A stretch of 64,000 nucleotides of DNA from assembly GCF_030052815.1 (NCBI RefSeq), contig NW_026614823.1, positions 1 through 64,000 of the forward strand. The letters run 5' to 3'. The first letter of the stretch is position 1, and each line of letters opens with the position of its first letter. This DNA comes from Hevea brasiliensis (lineage: Eukaryota; Streptophyta; Magnoliopsida; Malpighiales; Euphorbiaceae). Below are positions 45,805-58,895 of this stretch, piece after piece. A program made the position numbers and the translations under genes. The notes under the pieces are model-generated. The model saw nothing but the letters and a program-made list of their open reading frames with translations, was not told where the DNA came from and searched no databases.

Positions 45805-48800
45805 TCAGAGTTGCTGGTTTCTCCTTCTCAGGTTCCTGATTCTTTCACCTAGCTGTGGGAATATCTTTACAGTAACACTATCAATTCGTTTGCAATACCA
45901 TATTCTACACCGATTCCAGAACATTAGAGGCCAAACAACAATTCCTAAGCCAAATATATACCCAATTTCAACACTCAGCAATTTCCAATTGATCACTATG
46001 CCATGCCTTGGTGGAAATTGAATCACGGCACTAGCCTTTGGGCAATCTTCTTTCAGAGGAGGTCCACATAATCCTACATTACCTGCAAAGGCATATTCTG
46101 AAAATGTAGCGAATTGGTTACCTGTAGGAATCCTTCCGACTAGCATGTTGTTTGAGAGGTTCAGGAAAGAGAGATATGTTAGATTTGCAAGCTGCTGAGG
46201 AATTTCTCCAGTAAGTTCGTTATCTGAAAGATCTAAGGACTCCAGATTTGAGATGTTGCCTAAAGCTGATGGGATTTGGCCAACAAAAGCATTGCGCGAC
46301 AGGTTCAGAACAGATAAAGCATTTAATTGCCCAAACGTTTCTGTTATTAGCCCTTCAAATCTGTTGTGAGAGACGTCAATCGCTCTGAATGTTGGGAACT
46401 TCACCAAATTGATCTCAAGGCCATCGATGGTAACTGTTATTTCTTGATAATACAGTTGACAAAGACGTGTGATGGAGATTTTGAGGGGATCAAGGTTTTC
46501 ATTTCCATCTTCCATCATTGCCTTCTATGCATTCAAGGCTCTATTTGGTAGTCTACCACTAAAACTGTTGGAGGCTATGTCAAAAATCTGAAGCTTTGTC
46601 GATTTGATATTGGTCCTGGGACATGACATGTTCCCATAAAATTTGTTATCTCGCAGAATAAGGACTCGTAAACTGCACATGTTCTTCAAAAGGCATGGGA
46701 AAGTACCATTTAATTTATTGCTTCCGACGTCTAAAACCTTTAACATGCTGCAATTGATCAGAGATTGTGGTACCTTCCCCCCCAAAACGTTTCCTCTCAT
46801 ATCTAGAGTCTTCAAATTGCATTTTGCTGGAAAATTGTCAGCAATATTGCCACGGAAGTTGTTTCTCCTTAAATTCAGAAAGCCAAGATTCTCACTCCTC
46901 TCAATTAAACAGGCTGGTATTCTGCCATCTAAGTCATTGTTGGACAAGTCAAGATACCTGAAGATTAGTAGCCCTGCATATTGACTCCGGTATAACACCT
47001 GTAATGCTATTGTTTGAAAGGGAGAAAAAAATAGCCTTAGAGAGGTTAGTACCGATGTTGTCCGGTATGACAGAAGTAAAGTAATTACTCGAGTAATCCA
47101 CATAAGTAACACATGGTGGGAGAGTTGCAATCCTCCCCTTGAGCCGGTTGTGATGTAGGTCCAGGACAACAAAATTGGGGGCGAAATAAGGTTGCTCCAC
47201 ACCATCCAAGAGATTATGTGAAAGATTCAGATAGACGAGAGACGCATTACCAGCACTCCAAATCCAATATGGCACAACCCCAGTAATTTGGTTGTCTGAC
47301 AGGTCTAAAGACACTAATTTTGATTGGTTGCTCAGATTAGAAACACACTCAGATTGCAGGAAACCAATTTTAATTTGCTCAGCAGGGGAGATGAAGACAA
47401 GGTACAGTTGCTAGCAATTTCCACTGCCAAGTTGTTGTAGGAAAGATCAAGCTTACTCTGATTATTAAGCTTCTGAATCCTGTCCAGTTGTATAGTGCCA
47501 TTGAATTTATTGGACGAAAGTAAGAGGACTTTGAGTCTACTGATATTAAATACCCATTAGGGAATAGGCCCTTCTAGTTTGTTGCTACTCAAATTCGGGG
47601 TATCCAAAGAAGGAGATACACCTGAGATGTTGGGAACTTGACCTGTAAATTGGTTGGAAGAAAGCTGAATCTTCCGCAGTGATGGGATTGCAAACAGAGA
47701 TGACGAAATGCTCCCATTAAGTGAATTAAACCTCAAGTCGACATAGGAAAGATTCAAAAGGCCTTCCCAGTGAGTAGACGGAATCTCACCAGACAATTGA
47801 TTGTGAGAAAAGTCTATATACACGAGTTTCTTGGACCTGCCCAACGATGGGATTGGGCCACTGAATGTGCTGTATGAGAAGTCTAAATAGACGAGTTCAT
47901 TGAGATTGGCCATTGAAATTGGAAGCGAACCATTGAATTTGCAATCTACAAGCTCTGTTCTTGACAAACTCCCAAGTGTACCAATAGAATCCGGTAGTAT
48001 TCCCGAAAAATTTGTGTAGCTGAGCACCAAGGTCTTGAGAGAGGCATTCTGCAAGCTATCTGGCAAGTATCCATGATGTTCTAGGTTGTATAATAAGTCG
48101 AGAATCTCTAGTGTCGATACATGGAATACATTTGGTGGAAATGTTCCTCGCAAATTGCAATCGCTGAGGAGTAAGATCCTCACATTATAGAAATTTGCAA
48201 AACATTCTGGAACTGGGGCAGACAAATTATTACCGCCCAAACGAATTTCGTAGAGAGACTGAAGCTTTGCAAGGGAAGGATCAATAGGGCCCGAAAGAAA
48301 ACATTTGGACAAGCTCAACACTTGTAGATTAGGCAGAGAAGTCGACAAGGCCTGGCACCACTCATTCCCATTTGCGCATGCATTTACACCATCAAGACGA
48401 AATTCTCCCAGCTGTGTAAGATTTTGAAGCAATGTTGCCAAATTTGGTTTCTCAAGTTTCAGTGATGGAACTCCAGGGCGGTAGAGCATAGACAAATCAA
48501 GAGTAACCAACTTTTTCATGCGTGAAATCGCAACTGAAATTTGACCTCAATACCCGGCGTTGGACAAATTGAGAGAAACCAAACCTGTGAGGTTGGCGAG
48601 CCTGTCTGGCAGAGTTGTGTTGAAGTTGTTGAAAGACAAATCTAGGTTCTGCAGATATTGAAGGTTGAAGAGGGCACCTGATCTGTCAATGCCACAGGAG
48701 ATTGATTCGTTGCTCAAATTGAGGCCAATAACATGACCCAGACCACCCCCATCGCAGGTTACACCGGTCCACTCACAGCAATCTGCGCTGAAATTCCATC

Positions 48801-48969
48801 TCACTAGCTTTGTCGACTTTGATTGATCGAATTCGAGACTGTTGTGCAATTGGACTAACAAGGAATGCTGATCGCTTTGGCATACGCCAGAAGCCAAAGT
48901 TGCATGGATGCCAAAGAGCAGCATTAAAAGAGGCAGCGATAGAAACCACATAAAGAATGGAATTTTCAT
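45805..48969 (-). pseudogene. RLP-2: LRR receptor-like protein pseudogene
   Basis: Clear paralogue of RLP-1 and RLP-3 along its whole length, from signal peptide (MKIPFFMWFLSLPLLMLLFG, ATG 48969) to a transmembrane and basic tail (IFGLGIVVWPLMFW, QLGERIRNLRRR). Stops: 48547-48549 (after NLSNAGY), 47557-47559 (Gln in RLP-3) and 46525-46527 (Trp in RLP-1 and RLP-3). Frameshifts: about 47340 (1 bp lost) and about 46965 (1 bp gained). The last 237 residues (46518-45805) are still open and well conserved. The first open piece (147 residues) would give only a secreted LRR N-cap fragment. A nominal start at 48990 is TTG, so 48969 is preferred. The 3' flank (45520-45800) is related to that of RLP-3. 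Confidence 0.93.
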
Positions 48970-50463
48970 TTTGACACAATTACCAGACAACCATGTAAAT
49001 GTCTGGAATCAGAATTTTGCACCCCTAAAGATGGCTAGTAATGAGGCTAAGTGTTTAAGAAACTTCCCAGTAGATATTAATGCTTCTTATTGTGCATGGA
49101 TTGAAATTGTTATGCGTATGCATTGACATTGTTGCGGAGGCAAATATTAATTGCTAACAGTAAGACCTTGAATGGAAAAAATGGCACATTTGAATTTTGA
49201 TTGGGACACGATGTGGCAAAGTAATTGTTTCGCTCTACTATGAATTCAAGACACAGAAAATATGATAGGTTCCACTTATTAAATACACGCATCCCACATA
49301 TTTTAATCTTAAATCCATGATGAACGTTCTAAGTAAAAATTTCTCATCAAGTGATATTTATTAATTACATAAAAGTAAATTTGATCACTCACTAATTAAA
49401 TCATTAAAAAAATAATTTAAGATATCGAAAAAAATAAGACTAAAACCAATTTAAATTATCAACATTGGTGATAATTTCATGAATTAGATTTATGTAGGTA
49501 AAAATAAGTTATTGATGATTCTATGAACTATAAATTTATTAAGGCCGTCAATAGTATGAAAATAGTTCTAACCTAAAAATAATATTATGCTCCTTTGATC
49601 TGTATCAAATTGTTGTTGCAAATAGCATAGCACTATAAAATAACCTACAAATGATACTAATCAGTTGCTAACAGTAATAATTTGCGTGAGAATAAGCTGC
49701 TAGACTTTGAAATTTTGAAATTTTGAAATTCCTTGTTTTCTGTCAAAATTAGCTATTAACTTTAATTTTGATTACCTTTACATTTTTCTTTTTATAAAAA
49801 CATAAATTTATTAATAATATCAAAATTTAAGTATTACAAATAATTACAGGAAGGAAAAAAACCACATTCTCATAGATTAGATACAGAACTTACTATTATA
49901 AATAATAAATTTTATTGACTTTTTAATATAATGATATTGAATTTTTTTCTATGATCTTGATAAAAAATATAAAATCTTTTAAATAGTTACTAATTTTTTA
50001 TTTGATTTAGACAATAAAATAATTTTTTTAGATCTTTCGTACTTAGACTATTTTCCTGGAACTTGATGCATATGACGTAGAGTTTCGGCTATTTTATTTA
50101 TAATAACTAAAAACCAAATCTTCATAATAAAAGGGAAAACTATAAAAATTGGAAGAAATAAATTCAAAATATAATAAAAAAAATAGATCTGACAAAAAAT
50201 TTCCAATATCATTTTAGTAGAGAATACATATGAGAGTTATTGAAAGAAAGAACTAAAAAATTAAAAACACAAAAATTACAAAAAAAAAAATCTAAAGGAG
50301 AGAGGGAGGAGTTGTCACCAACTGAAGCAACCCCTCCCTTAGATCTGATTGTGAGTTGAGAGAAGGTTTTATGGAGAATTTTTTTTAAAGATAAATCTTA
50401 ATACATTATTTTTTAACAATTTAATTTTTTAAAAGATCATAATTAAATATAAAGATTTATATT

Positions 50464-50489
<26 letters not shown>
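48970..50489. other. Spacer upstream of RLP-2
   Basis: AT-rich, no gene recognised. It is not visibly related to the upstream regions shared by RLP-1 and RLP-3, so the duplication that formed RLP-2 is older or had another breakpoint. Confidence 0.5.
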
Positions 50490-50494
<5 letters not shown>

Positions 50495-50591
50495 CTATAT
50501 TATATGCAGTGGAAAGGGAGGAAGAGATATTGAATTTAAAAAAAATATTATTTATGATTTATATCATTTATAAAATTATTAATAAAGACTA

Positions 50592-50639
<48 letters not shown>

Positions 50640-51648
50640 ATAAATACGTCTACGGGGTCTATGGAAAAAAAAATCATGGACTTGCGAGTCAATGGAGTCC
50701 TTGTCTTCCTCATAAAAAATTATTGCCTCAAATCGACGTTTCAAGTTAAATTAATAAATAAATATATAATAATAAAATATATAATAATTATTTATTAATT
50801 AAATGTAAAATTTTTAATATTTATTTATTTATTTATTTTCTCTTTTACTATCTCAATGGATGATCAAAGGACGAGCTCAATAGAGTATCAGTGCGTGTAA
50901 AACTGTCCTCGCCCTTGAATCTTTTATAAGAACGGTAGCAAGTAACATAATAATAAAATTTAAAATAATTAAATTTGAATTTATTTAATATTATTATTTA
51001 AATTTATTATAAACTATTAAAACTCATCTATTACTATTATTATTTATTATAAATTTAATTATTACTATCAAATTTATTTAATTATTTATATAAAAATATT
51101 TTCTATTAATAATTATATTTTAAATTTAATACCCATAAAAATATTTAAAATATAATATTTTAAATTCATAAATAAAAATATAAAATATATATTTTTATAA
51201 ATTAATAATTTTTATAAATAAATTTGAATAATTGATGCTTAAATTCAACCTAAGTATTAATTATCCGATTCAAAATTCAAAATCTAATAATATATTATTT
51301 AAATTTAATTTATTAAAATTAAATTAAATTAAATGCTCAAAAGTATTTGATCTATTGTCATTTCAATCCGCATTCACTACTTTCTTTAATGCTAAGTGAC
51401 TAAATTTTAGTATCAATTTAGCAATAATTAAATGAAAAATAAATAAACCATTTAAACATACACACGTACATAGATCAAGAAAATTATAATTTGACACACA
51501 CAAGAAGCATAACAACCACACTAAAGATAAACCTTCAAGAAGGCAAATCTTCGTTACAGGTAAAATGCTGTGGGGAAGATGATGCAAGGCTATCTCACCT
51601 TTAGTTGACCACCGCGAAACATGAAATAATCAAATGCTCTGGCTGCCT
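50490..51648 (-). repeat. RLP-3 3' flank, duplicated at 59457-60527
   Basis: Runs from CTATATTATATGCAGTGG to the last bases before the RLP-3 stop region. It matches 59457-60527 in order, including CATGGACTTGCGAGTCAATG, ACGGTAGCAAGTA and GGGGAAGATGATGCAAGGCT. (TA)n runs at about 50464-50488 and 50598-50636 interrupt this copy. Confidence 0.88.
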
Positions 51649-51666
51649 TAATCCTTTTCGGAATTG

Positions 51667-51903
51667 CTAGTCTCTCCTCAAGTTCTTGATTCTATCACCT
51701 AGCTGCGGGAGTATCTTGACAAGAAAACGATCAACGCGTTTGTAATACCACATTCTCCAACGAGTCCAGTATATTAGAGGCCCAACAGTAATTACTAAGC
51801 CGAAGATGTATCCAAATTCAACGCTCAGGTATTCCCAACTGATCGCTTGACCATGTCTCGGAGGAACTTGAATTATGTGACTATCATATGTGCAAGCTTT
51901 TGA

Positions 51904-51934
<31 letters not shown>

Positions 51935-54821
51935 CTGAATGAAGTGCTCTCAAATGTCAGGAATTGATTACCTGTTGGGATGCTTCCCACTAATTGATTG
52001 TTTGAGAGGTTCAAAAATGAAAGGAATGTTAGGGCTACAAGCTCCTGAGGAATTGTTCCATTCAACTGATTAACTGAGAGGTCTAGGGACTCAAGTTGTG
52101 CCAATTTGCCCAAAAATGGCGGAATTCGGCCAGTGAGAGCATTGTGTGACAAGTTGAGAGTATAGAGCGCACTGAATTGGCCAATAACGTCTGGTATTGG
52201 TCCTACAAAATGATTGTCAGAGAAGTCAATGGACGTGAAAATAGTTAGGATCTTCACCAGCTCCATCTGGATACCTTTGGTCGTAACTGTTATTGAATCT
52301 TGATAATTCAGTACACTAAGGCTTAGAGGCTCGAAACTGAGGTGATCATGGTTTTCATTTCCATTTCCTTTCATTGCCTCCCACGTATTCAAGGCTCTAT
52401 TTGGTAGAATATCACCAAAATTGTTAGAGGCTAGGTCGACAATCTGAAGTTTTGGCCAAGGACCATGGTTTTTTGGACATCCAATCTTGCCATGAAAGTT
52501 GTTCTTCCGTAGAACAAGGACTCGCAAACTGGATATGTTCTTCAAAAGGCATGGAAATATGTCATTCATTTTATTGTTCCCAAGGTCTAAAACCTCTAAC
52601 GTAGTGCAATTAGCAAGGGATTTTGGAAGCTTCCCCTCTAATAGATTTCCATTCAGATCCAGAGTCTTTAATTCACAGGTACTTGGAAATTTATCTGGAA
52701 TATTGCCTTTGAATTTGTTCCTTCTTAAATTCAGAACACCAAGAGTCTTACTTCTCTCGATTAAACAGGGCGGTATTGTGCCACTCAAATTGTTGTGAGA
52801 CAGATCAAGAACTTGCAGAAAACTAGCCTTGCATATTGAATCAGGAATAACTCCTACGAGACCAGTTTTTGAAAGAGAAAAGAAAATGGTGAAGGAGAGA
52901 GACTTGCCAATGTCGGGTGGGATGGAAGAAGTAAAGTTATTGTTCGACCAATCCACATAGATAACAGATGGCGGAAGGAGTGGAACATTCCCTTGGAGCA
53001 CGTTATTGTGCAGGTCCAATATAGTAAGACTAGTAGGGAGAGAAAGAGGCTCTGGTAGACTCACCAGCAGATTCTGTGAAAGATTCAGAGAGAGGAGAGC
53101 GCTACTACCAACTTCTCCAATCCATCGAGGTACTTCCCCATTAATTTGATTGTCTGACAGGTCTAAATAGACTAGGTTTGACAGATTTCTTAGATCAGGA
53201 AATACTCTCAGATTGCAAGAAGCCAGTTTTATTGTGGTCATCTGTGGAAAGGAAGACAATGTAACATTTGCATCCACTGTCAAGTTGTTGTACGAAAGAT
53301 CAAGTGCGGCAAGTTTATGAAGCTTCTGAATCCAATCTAGCTTTATAGTGCCGCTGAACTGGTTGGACGAAAGTGAGAGAACGTTGAGTCTACTGATATT
53401 AAATACCCATTGGGGAATAGGCCCTTCTAGTTTGTTGCTACTCAAATCCAGGGTATCCAACGAAGGAGATACGCCTGAGATGATAGGAACTTGACCTGTA
53501 AATTGGTTGGAAGAAAGCTGAATCTTCCGCAGTGATGGGATTGCGAACAGAGATGACGGAATGTTCCCATTAAGTGAATTAAACCTCAAGTCGACATAGG
53601 TAAGATTCAAAAGGCCTGCCCATTGAGTGGATGGTATCTCACCAGACAATTGATTGTGAGAAAAATCTATATACATGAGTTTCTTGGACCTGCCCCATGA
53701 TGGGATTGGACCACTGAATTTGTTGCATGAGAAGTCTAAATAGACAAGTTCAGTCAGATTGACCATTGAAATTGGAATTAATCCATTGAAGTTGCAAGCT
53801 GCAAGCTCTATTCTTGACAGATTCCCAAGTGTACCGATGGAATCAGGTAGCGTCCCTGAAAAATTTGTGGAGCTGAGCACCAAGGTCTTAAGAGAGGCAT
53901 TCTGCAAATGATCTGGTATGTATCCCATAAGTTCTTGATTGTAAGACAAGTCAAGAATCTCTAGTGTTGGTACCTGGAATACTTTTGGAGGAAATGTTCC
54001 TCGCAAATTGCAATCGCTGAGGACTAAGATCCTCAAATTGGAGAAACTTGCGAAGAATTCCGGAACTGGGGCGGACAAATTGTTACCGCCCATACTAATT
54101 ACTGAGAGAGACTGAAGCTTTGCAAGGGAAAGATCAATAGGGCCCGAAAGAAAACAGTTGGACAAGCTCAAAACCTGTAGATTAGGCAGGAAGACGATAA
54201 GGCCTGAGACCACTCATTCCTATTTACTGATATATTTACACCATCAAGACGAAGTTCTCTCAGCTGTGTAAGATTTTGAACCAGTGTTGCGAAATTTGGT
54301 TTCTCAAGTTTTATTGATGGAACTCCAGGTAAGTAGAGCATAGACAGATCAAGACTCACCAATTTTGTCATGATTGAAATTTCAATTGGAATTTGACCCA
54401 TAAATCCAGCGTTGGACAAATTCAGAGAAATTAAACCAGTGAGGTTGGCAAATCCAGCTGGAAAACTTGTGTTGAAGTCGTTGAAAGACAAATCTAGATT
54501 CTGGAGATATTGAAGGCTGAAGATTGCATCTGATTTGTCAATTCCGCCAGAAATTGATTCCTCGCTCAAATTGAGGCCAATAACATGACCAAGACCATCC
54601 CTATCGCAGGTTACACCAGCCCACCCACAGCAATCTGCGTCGTAATTCCATGCCACCAGTTTTGTAGACTTGGATTGATTGAATATGAGAGTGTTCTTCA
54701 ATTCGACCAACAAGGATTGCTGATCGGTCTGGCATACGCCAGAAACCAAAGCTACATGAACGCCAGATAGCAGTGTTAAAAGAGGCAGCATCCAAAACCA
54801 TAAAAAGAAAGGAATTTTCAT
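51667..54821 (-). pseudogene. RLP-3: LRR receptor-like protein, one 1-bp frameshift
   Basis: ATG 54821 starts a signal peptide and LRR N-cap nearly identical to RLP-1. After LRELRLDGVNISVNRNEW the frame fails at about 54189: RLP-1 has GCAGAGAAGACG and RLP-2 GCAGAGAAGTCG where this copy has GCAGGAAGACG, one base fewer. The first frame ends after 217 residues at 54168. The other frame runs 848 residues to 51667 without a stop, with all LRRs, the island (NYQDSITVTTKGIQMELVK), C-cap, transmembrane helix (IFGLVITVGPLIYW) and a short basic tail. Apart from that base the gene is complete, so it is either a very young pseudogene or an assembly error. Confidence 0.92.
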
Positions 54822-54950
54822 TTGGTGTTTGGGTTATGAAAAGCAAACAAGCACGAACTCTTTTTAGGTTTGTTGGGTTTAAGTAGAGACGGCTATCAAA
54901 ATTTGTTGGACGCGTAACGGGTTTCTGTCCGTCGGCTTGTCCTCGTAGAC

Positions 54951-54958
54951 TTTATAGG
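54951..54958 (-). promoter_or_regulatory. TATA box of RLP-3
   Basis: Minus strand CCTATAAAG about 130 bp upstream of the ATG. The same site in RLP-1 reads CCTACAAAG. Confidence 0.55.
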
Positions 54959-55095
54959 CTTTTTAGCTCCAGAGGCTATGAAAATTCAAACCAAACCAGC
55001 AAACATGGCCTTCCATCTTTGTTCTTAAAATTTGTATTGGCACATGATGCGGGGTGACTGCAAGGACGTGGATCATGCGATGTAGGATGGCAACA

Positions 55096-55420
55096 AAACA
55101 GATAATAATAGCACTGAATCAGGATATTTTTACTCACCTTTCAATTTCAAAAATTATTTTATTTTTATTTCTTTCCTATAAATTTATTTTTGAATGGGCT
55201 AAAGATAAATACTAACAAAATTAAACAAAATCCTAATAAAAATATAATGATTAAAATAAAATATAAATATAAAGAAATTAAAATTAAATAATACAAAATA
55301 TGAATAAAATTTACATGAAAATTTTTAGGATAAAAAATTATATTAATGGCCAAAATGATTAATTTTTTAACAAATATATTAAAATTTTCAGGTAAAATTT
55401 AAATTGGACAGAAATTATAT

Positions 55421-55488
<68 letters not shown>

Positions 55489-55655
55489 TTTATGGTAAAA
55501 TTTTAATTTTAAAAACTTTTTGGACTATGGCCCCTAAGCCATAACCTAGATACTCGACACCCTACTTTAATACCATATTTACTAATTAAAAAAATAAAGT
55601 TACTTTTTTACTTTTTTTTCTTAAAAAAAACTATTTTACCCTTCTTCCCTTTATT
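55096..55655. other. Insertion in RLP-3 upstream region, with long (TA)n
   Basis: Absent from the RLP-1 copy. Contains an uninterrupted AT dinucleotide run of about 60 bp at 55424-55483 and AT-rich sequence on both sides. No coding potential recognised. Confidence 0.6.
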
Positions 55656-56350
55656 TCTTCATTTCTCTTATATTTTTAATTTATTATAATCAAATTACTT
55701 AATAATTATTTATTAATAAAAAAATATTTTTTTTTACAAAAATTTAATTTATTAAATTTACTAATAAAATTATTAATTATATTTCTATTTATTATTATAT
55801 TAATTATGATTACATTAATTTTATTAAATTTAGAAATAGAGTTAAATATTAGAGCAAAATATTATTTTTACTAAAAAATTAATTTTAAAATTAATATTTG
55901 ATTTGAAAATTAAATAAATAAATTTTAAAATTAATTCTTAAAAAAATAAACATATTAATCTAAAAATTCAATTTAAAATTTATTATAAAGTACTTAATTT
56001 GACTATTCTTAAAATATATTTTTTAATTTATAAATTAATTTAAAAATATATAATTTATTGTATGATAAAATTATTTAAAATTAACTTTTAAATAGTTTAA
56101 ATATTTATTTAAATTATATTTAAAAATAATTTAATTTATTAAAATTATAAAAAATATATATAATTAAGCATTATAATTATTAAAATAAAGGTAATATTAA
56201 TATTTTTAAAAATTTATAGATTGATTGAATTTTTTATGGAACATTAATAATTATAGATAATGAGATGGCTTGGCGTCCTTCCCACTTCACAGTGAGCAAG
56301 ATTGAATCCACACGGATTAATAAATATGGCAACTTTTCTAACGTCCGGAT

Positions 56351-57056
56351 ACGACTTCAACCATTCATATTTGTTGGATAACGTACGGATTTTTCTATTT
56401 TTTTCACTATTATTCTAAAAGAAAAGGGTCATATTTTCTGAAAAATAAAAAATCAATTTCCTGATATTTTCTTATGTGAAGTGAAATTTTCTGGTTGATG
56501 ATTGATATTGCTGTGGATTTCCTAAATATTGAGTCTAATTGAATTAAGAGTAACATGAAAAGTTAAAGTTTAAGTGAGAGTTGATGGGTGGTTAATAACT
56601 ACTTCGACGCTTAAGTCAATAATTAAGTTTAGAGTAAAATATTCAATGTAATCTAATATTTTTTATTATATACCTATTTTTTGAAATTTTACTTTATTTA
56701 TATAGTGATTGGGATAGCAATTATTTATAACGGTAAAGTTATGCTGAGATTTAGGCGTGGTTAACGATGTGATCTTTAATTAGTTCGAACTCAACTAGGG
56801 TGCCGATCTCTTTAATTTGCCCAATCTCACAAAATAGGTCTTTAGGTAATGAAACGCTTTTAAATGTCAGTTCCGAGCTCGAATCCCTTAGGTGTTCGGA
56901 CCTGAGCTTAGATGGCTGAGTTCTATCCAGATCAACTTTGGGGTCTTTTATATCATTGAGTAATAGTAAATAAAATAGAAAATAAAGAAGCATTTTTTGT
57001 TTGCTTGTAAGAACAATCAAAATTAATTGCGGGGGAAACATTGAAAAGAAGGCAGA
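56351..57056. other. Insertion in RLP-3 upstream region, LTR-like
   Basis: About 700 bp between ACGTCCGGAT and TTCAGGTTTGG, which are adjacent in the RLP-1 copy. The segment 56750-57041 is less AT-rich, with AGTTCCGAGCTCGAATCCCT and GTTCGGACCTGAGCT, wording I associate with plant LTRs. No target duplication identified; possibly a solo or partial LTR. Confidence 0.4.
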
Positions 57057-58212
57057 TTTCAGGTTTGGTGGGTTAGCACCTAGCAGCTCATTGATTGATT
57101 AACAACACTTAAAAAAAAAATAGGATTAGCAATCGACCGAATCGATTACTAATATATTAAAATCGATTGTTAATCGATTTAGTAATCGATTCAGTCAGTT
57201 ACGGTGAGTCTAGTTGCAAATAGCAACCGAAAACCAAATTAATTGTTAAATTAATTAAACTTAAAAAAATAAAACTGTTAGTAGTAGCAACCGATTTAGC
57301 AACTGAAACATAATCAGTTGTAAAAAAACTTAGTGTCTTTAATTTTGTAATTTTATAATCATTTTGTAAATCGATTACTATTTGCAACTTATTTAGCAAT
57401 CAAAAAGTCATTGCTAATTTTTAAAAAATTATATAAAAAAATAAATTTTCAAATAAAAAATTCAATTAAATAAATTTTCAAAAATTACTAAAATAATAAA
57501 TTATTAATAAAAATTAGTATTAAAAATGTAAAAATATTATAAAACTATTACCGATAATAGCTATTATAAAAAATATTAACAAAAAAATTAAATATAAAAG
57601 TATATTTATAAGACAAATTACTAAAAAAAATTATCATATATACACATATATATAACAAAAAAATTACTAAAAATTAATACTCCAAATAATTTATTAATAA
57701 AAAATATATTTGTATAAAAATTTTTATTTTATATAAAAAATAAATTAAATAAAAAAGATGATGAAGAAAATATGTTAGAAAATAAAAGATGAAAAATAAG
57801 AAAAAAAGAGAGAATGAAAAAGAAGATGAAGCAAATAAGAGAAAGGGAAGAAAGAGAAGGAAAAAAAAAAAAGAGTAGTGGAAAAAGAAAATGAGTAGTA
57901 GTTTATATAATCGAATTAGCAATCAATTGTTGATCGCTAATTTTTTTTTAAAATTAGACGGGAATTTTTGGGAAAGAAATTTTGCAACTAATTAATAATT
58001 AGTTGTAAAATCGGTTACTAATAGCAACCAATTACAATAGGTTGTAGAAATCAGTTGCAAATCAAAATAAAAAGAATGAGCGAAAATATTTTGGGGGAAA
58101 ATTTTGGTTACAAAATCGGTTGTCAATAGCAACTGATTTTAATCAGTTTCAAAAATCGGTTGCTATTAGCAACAAATTCGCAAATCAGTTGTAAATAAAA
58201 AAAAAGAAGGTC

Positions 58213-58747
58213 GGGTGAGTACTATTCAGTTTAAAACAAATAAACTGAGCCAAAACGCCTTAATTCGGTAATTCAGTTTAGTTTGGTTCTACATTTTAAG
58301 ATTTTCAATTATTTCAGTTCAATTTTGCATTTTTTAAATTTCGATCATTTCGGTTTGGTTTGGTTTTGAAAAAAAAATTGATTAAACTGAACCTAACTAA
58401 ATTGCTTTATTAATTTCTAAATTAGTTTATTTTTATAAAGAATTTATGAATTATATGTAATTATATATATATAAATTATTTAATTTCATTAATTAATGAT
58501 TATTAGGTTCAAACCATGGTCAAAATCAGACCAAATAACTTGAAAATCAAATATAATTAAAAGAAAAGATCAAAACTCAAAACTGATCGATTCGAACCAA
58601 ACCGAATCGAAATAAAATGATTCGATTCGATTCGATTCAGTTTTTCATTCATTTTAGTTCAGTTTCTAAAATATGTTAATTTAGTTAATTCGGTTTTGAT
58701 GATTTAGTTTGGTTCAATTCGGTTCGATTTGAATCGAATGCTAATCC
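58213..58747. mobile_element. MITE with GGTTTGG-rich ends, nested in the CACTA-like element
   Basis: Left part GGGTGAGTACTATTCAGTTT; right part inverted TTAGGATTAGCATTCGATTC. The arms carry TTCGGTTTGGTTTGG and, on the other side, AACCAAACCGAATCG, so they fold back on each other. Non-coding. This is a common type of plant foldback MITE. Confidence 0.55.
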
Positions 58748-58868
58748 TAAAATTGGGTAGTCTTTGGAGAAAAAAAAATCAGTTGCAAAAATCGATTGCT
58801 ATTAGCAACCAATTCACAAGTTAGTTGCAAATGAAAAAAAAAAAAGGGCAGAATTTTTTTTTTTTTTT

Positions 58869-58895
58869 GGAGGGGGGGGGGGGGCAGGGGGGGGG
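58869..58895 (+). other. Poly-T followed by long G runs
   Basis: A run of about 17 T precedes GGA, 13 G, CA, 9 G. Three G tracts on one strand could form a G-quadruplex. Such a run in otherwise AT-rich DNA may also be a sequencing error. Confidence 0.7.

Larger units (their letters stand above)
54822..57104 (-). repeat. RLP-3 upstream region, duplicated from or with RLP-1
   Basis: Collinear with 35675-37490 except for two insertions here (about 55096-55655 and 56351-57056) and one absence. Matching marks include GGACGCGTA, CCAAACCAGCAAAC, AGATGGCTTGGCGTCC and CTAGCAGCTCA. Confidence 0.85.

Noticed and set aside
57674..57922. 82-codon Phe/Leu-rich ORF
   Set aside because: Low-complexity product of a GAA/AAG-rich stretch; no sign of selection or domains.
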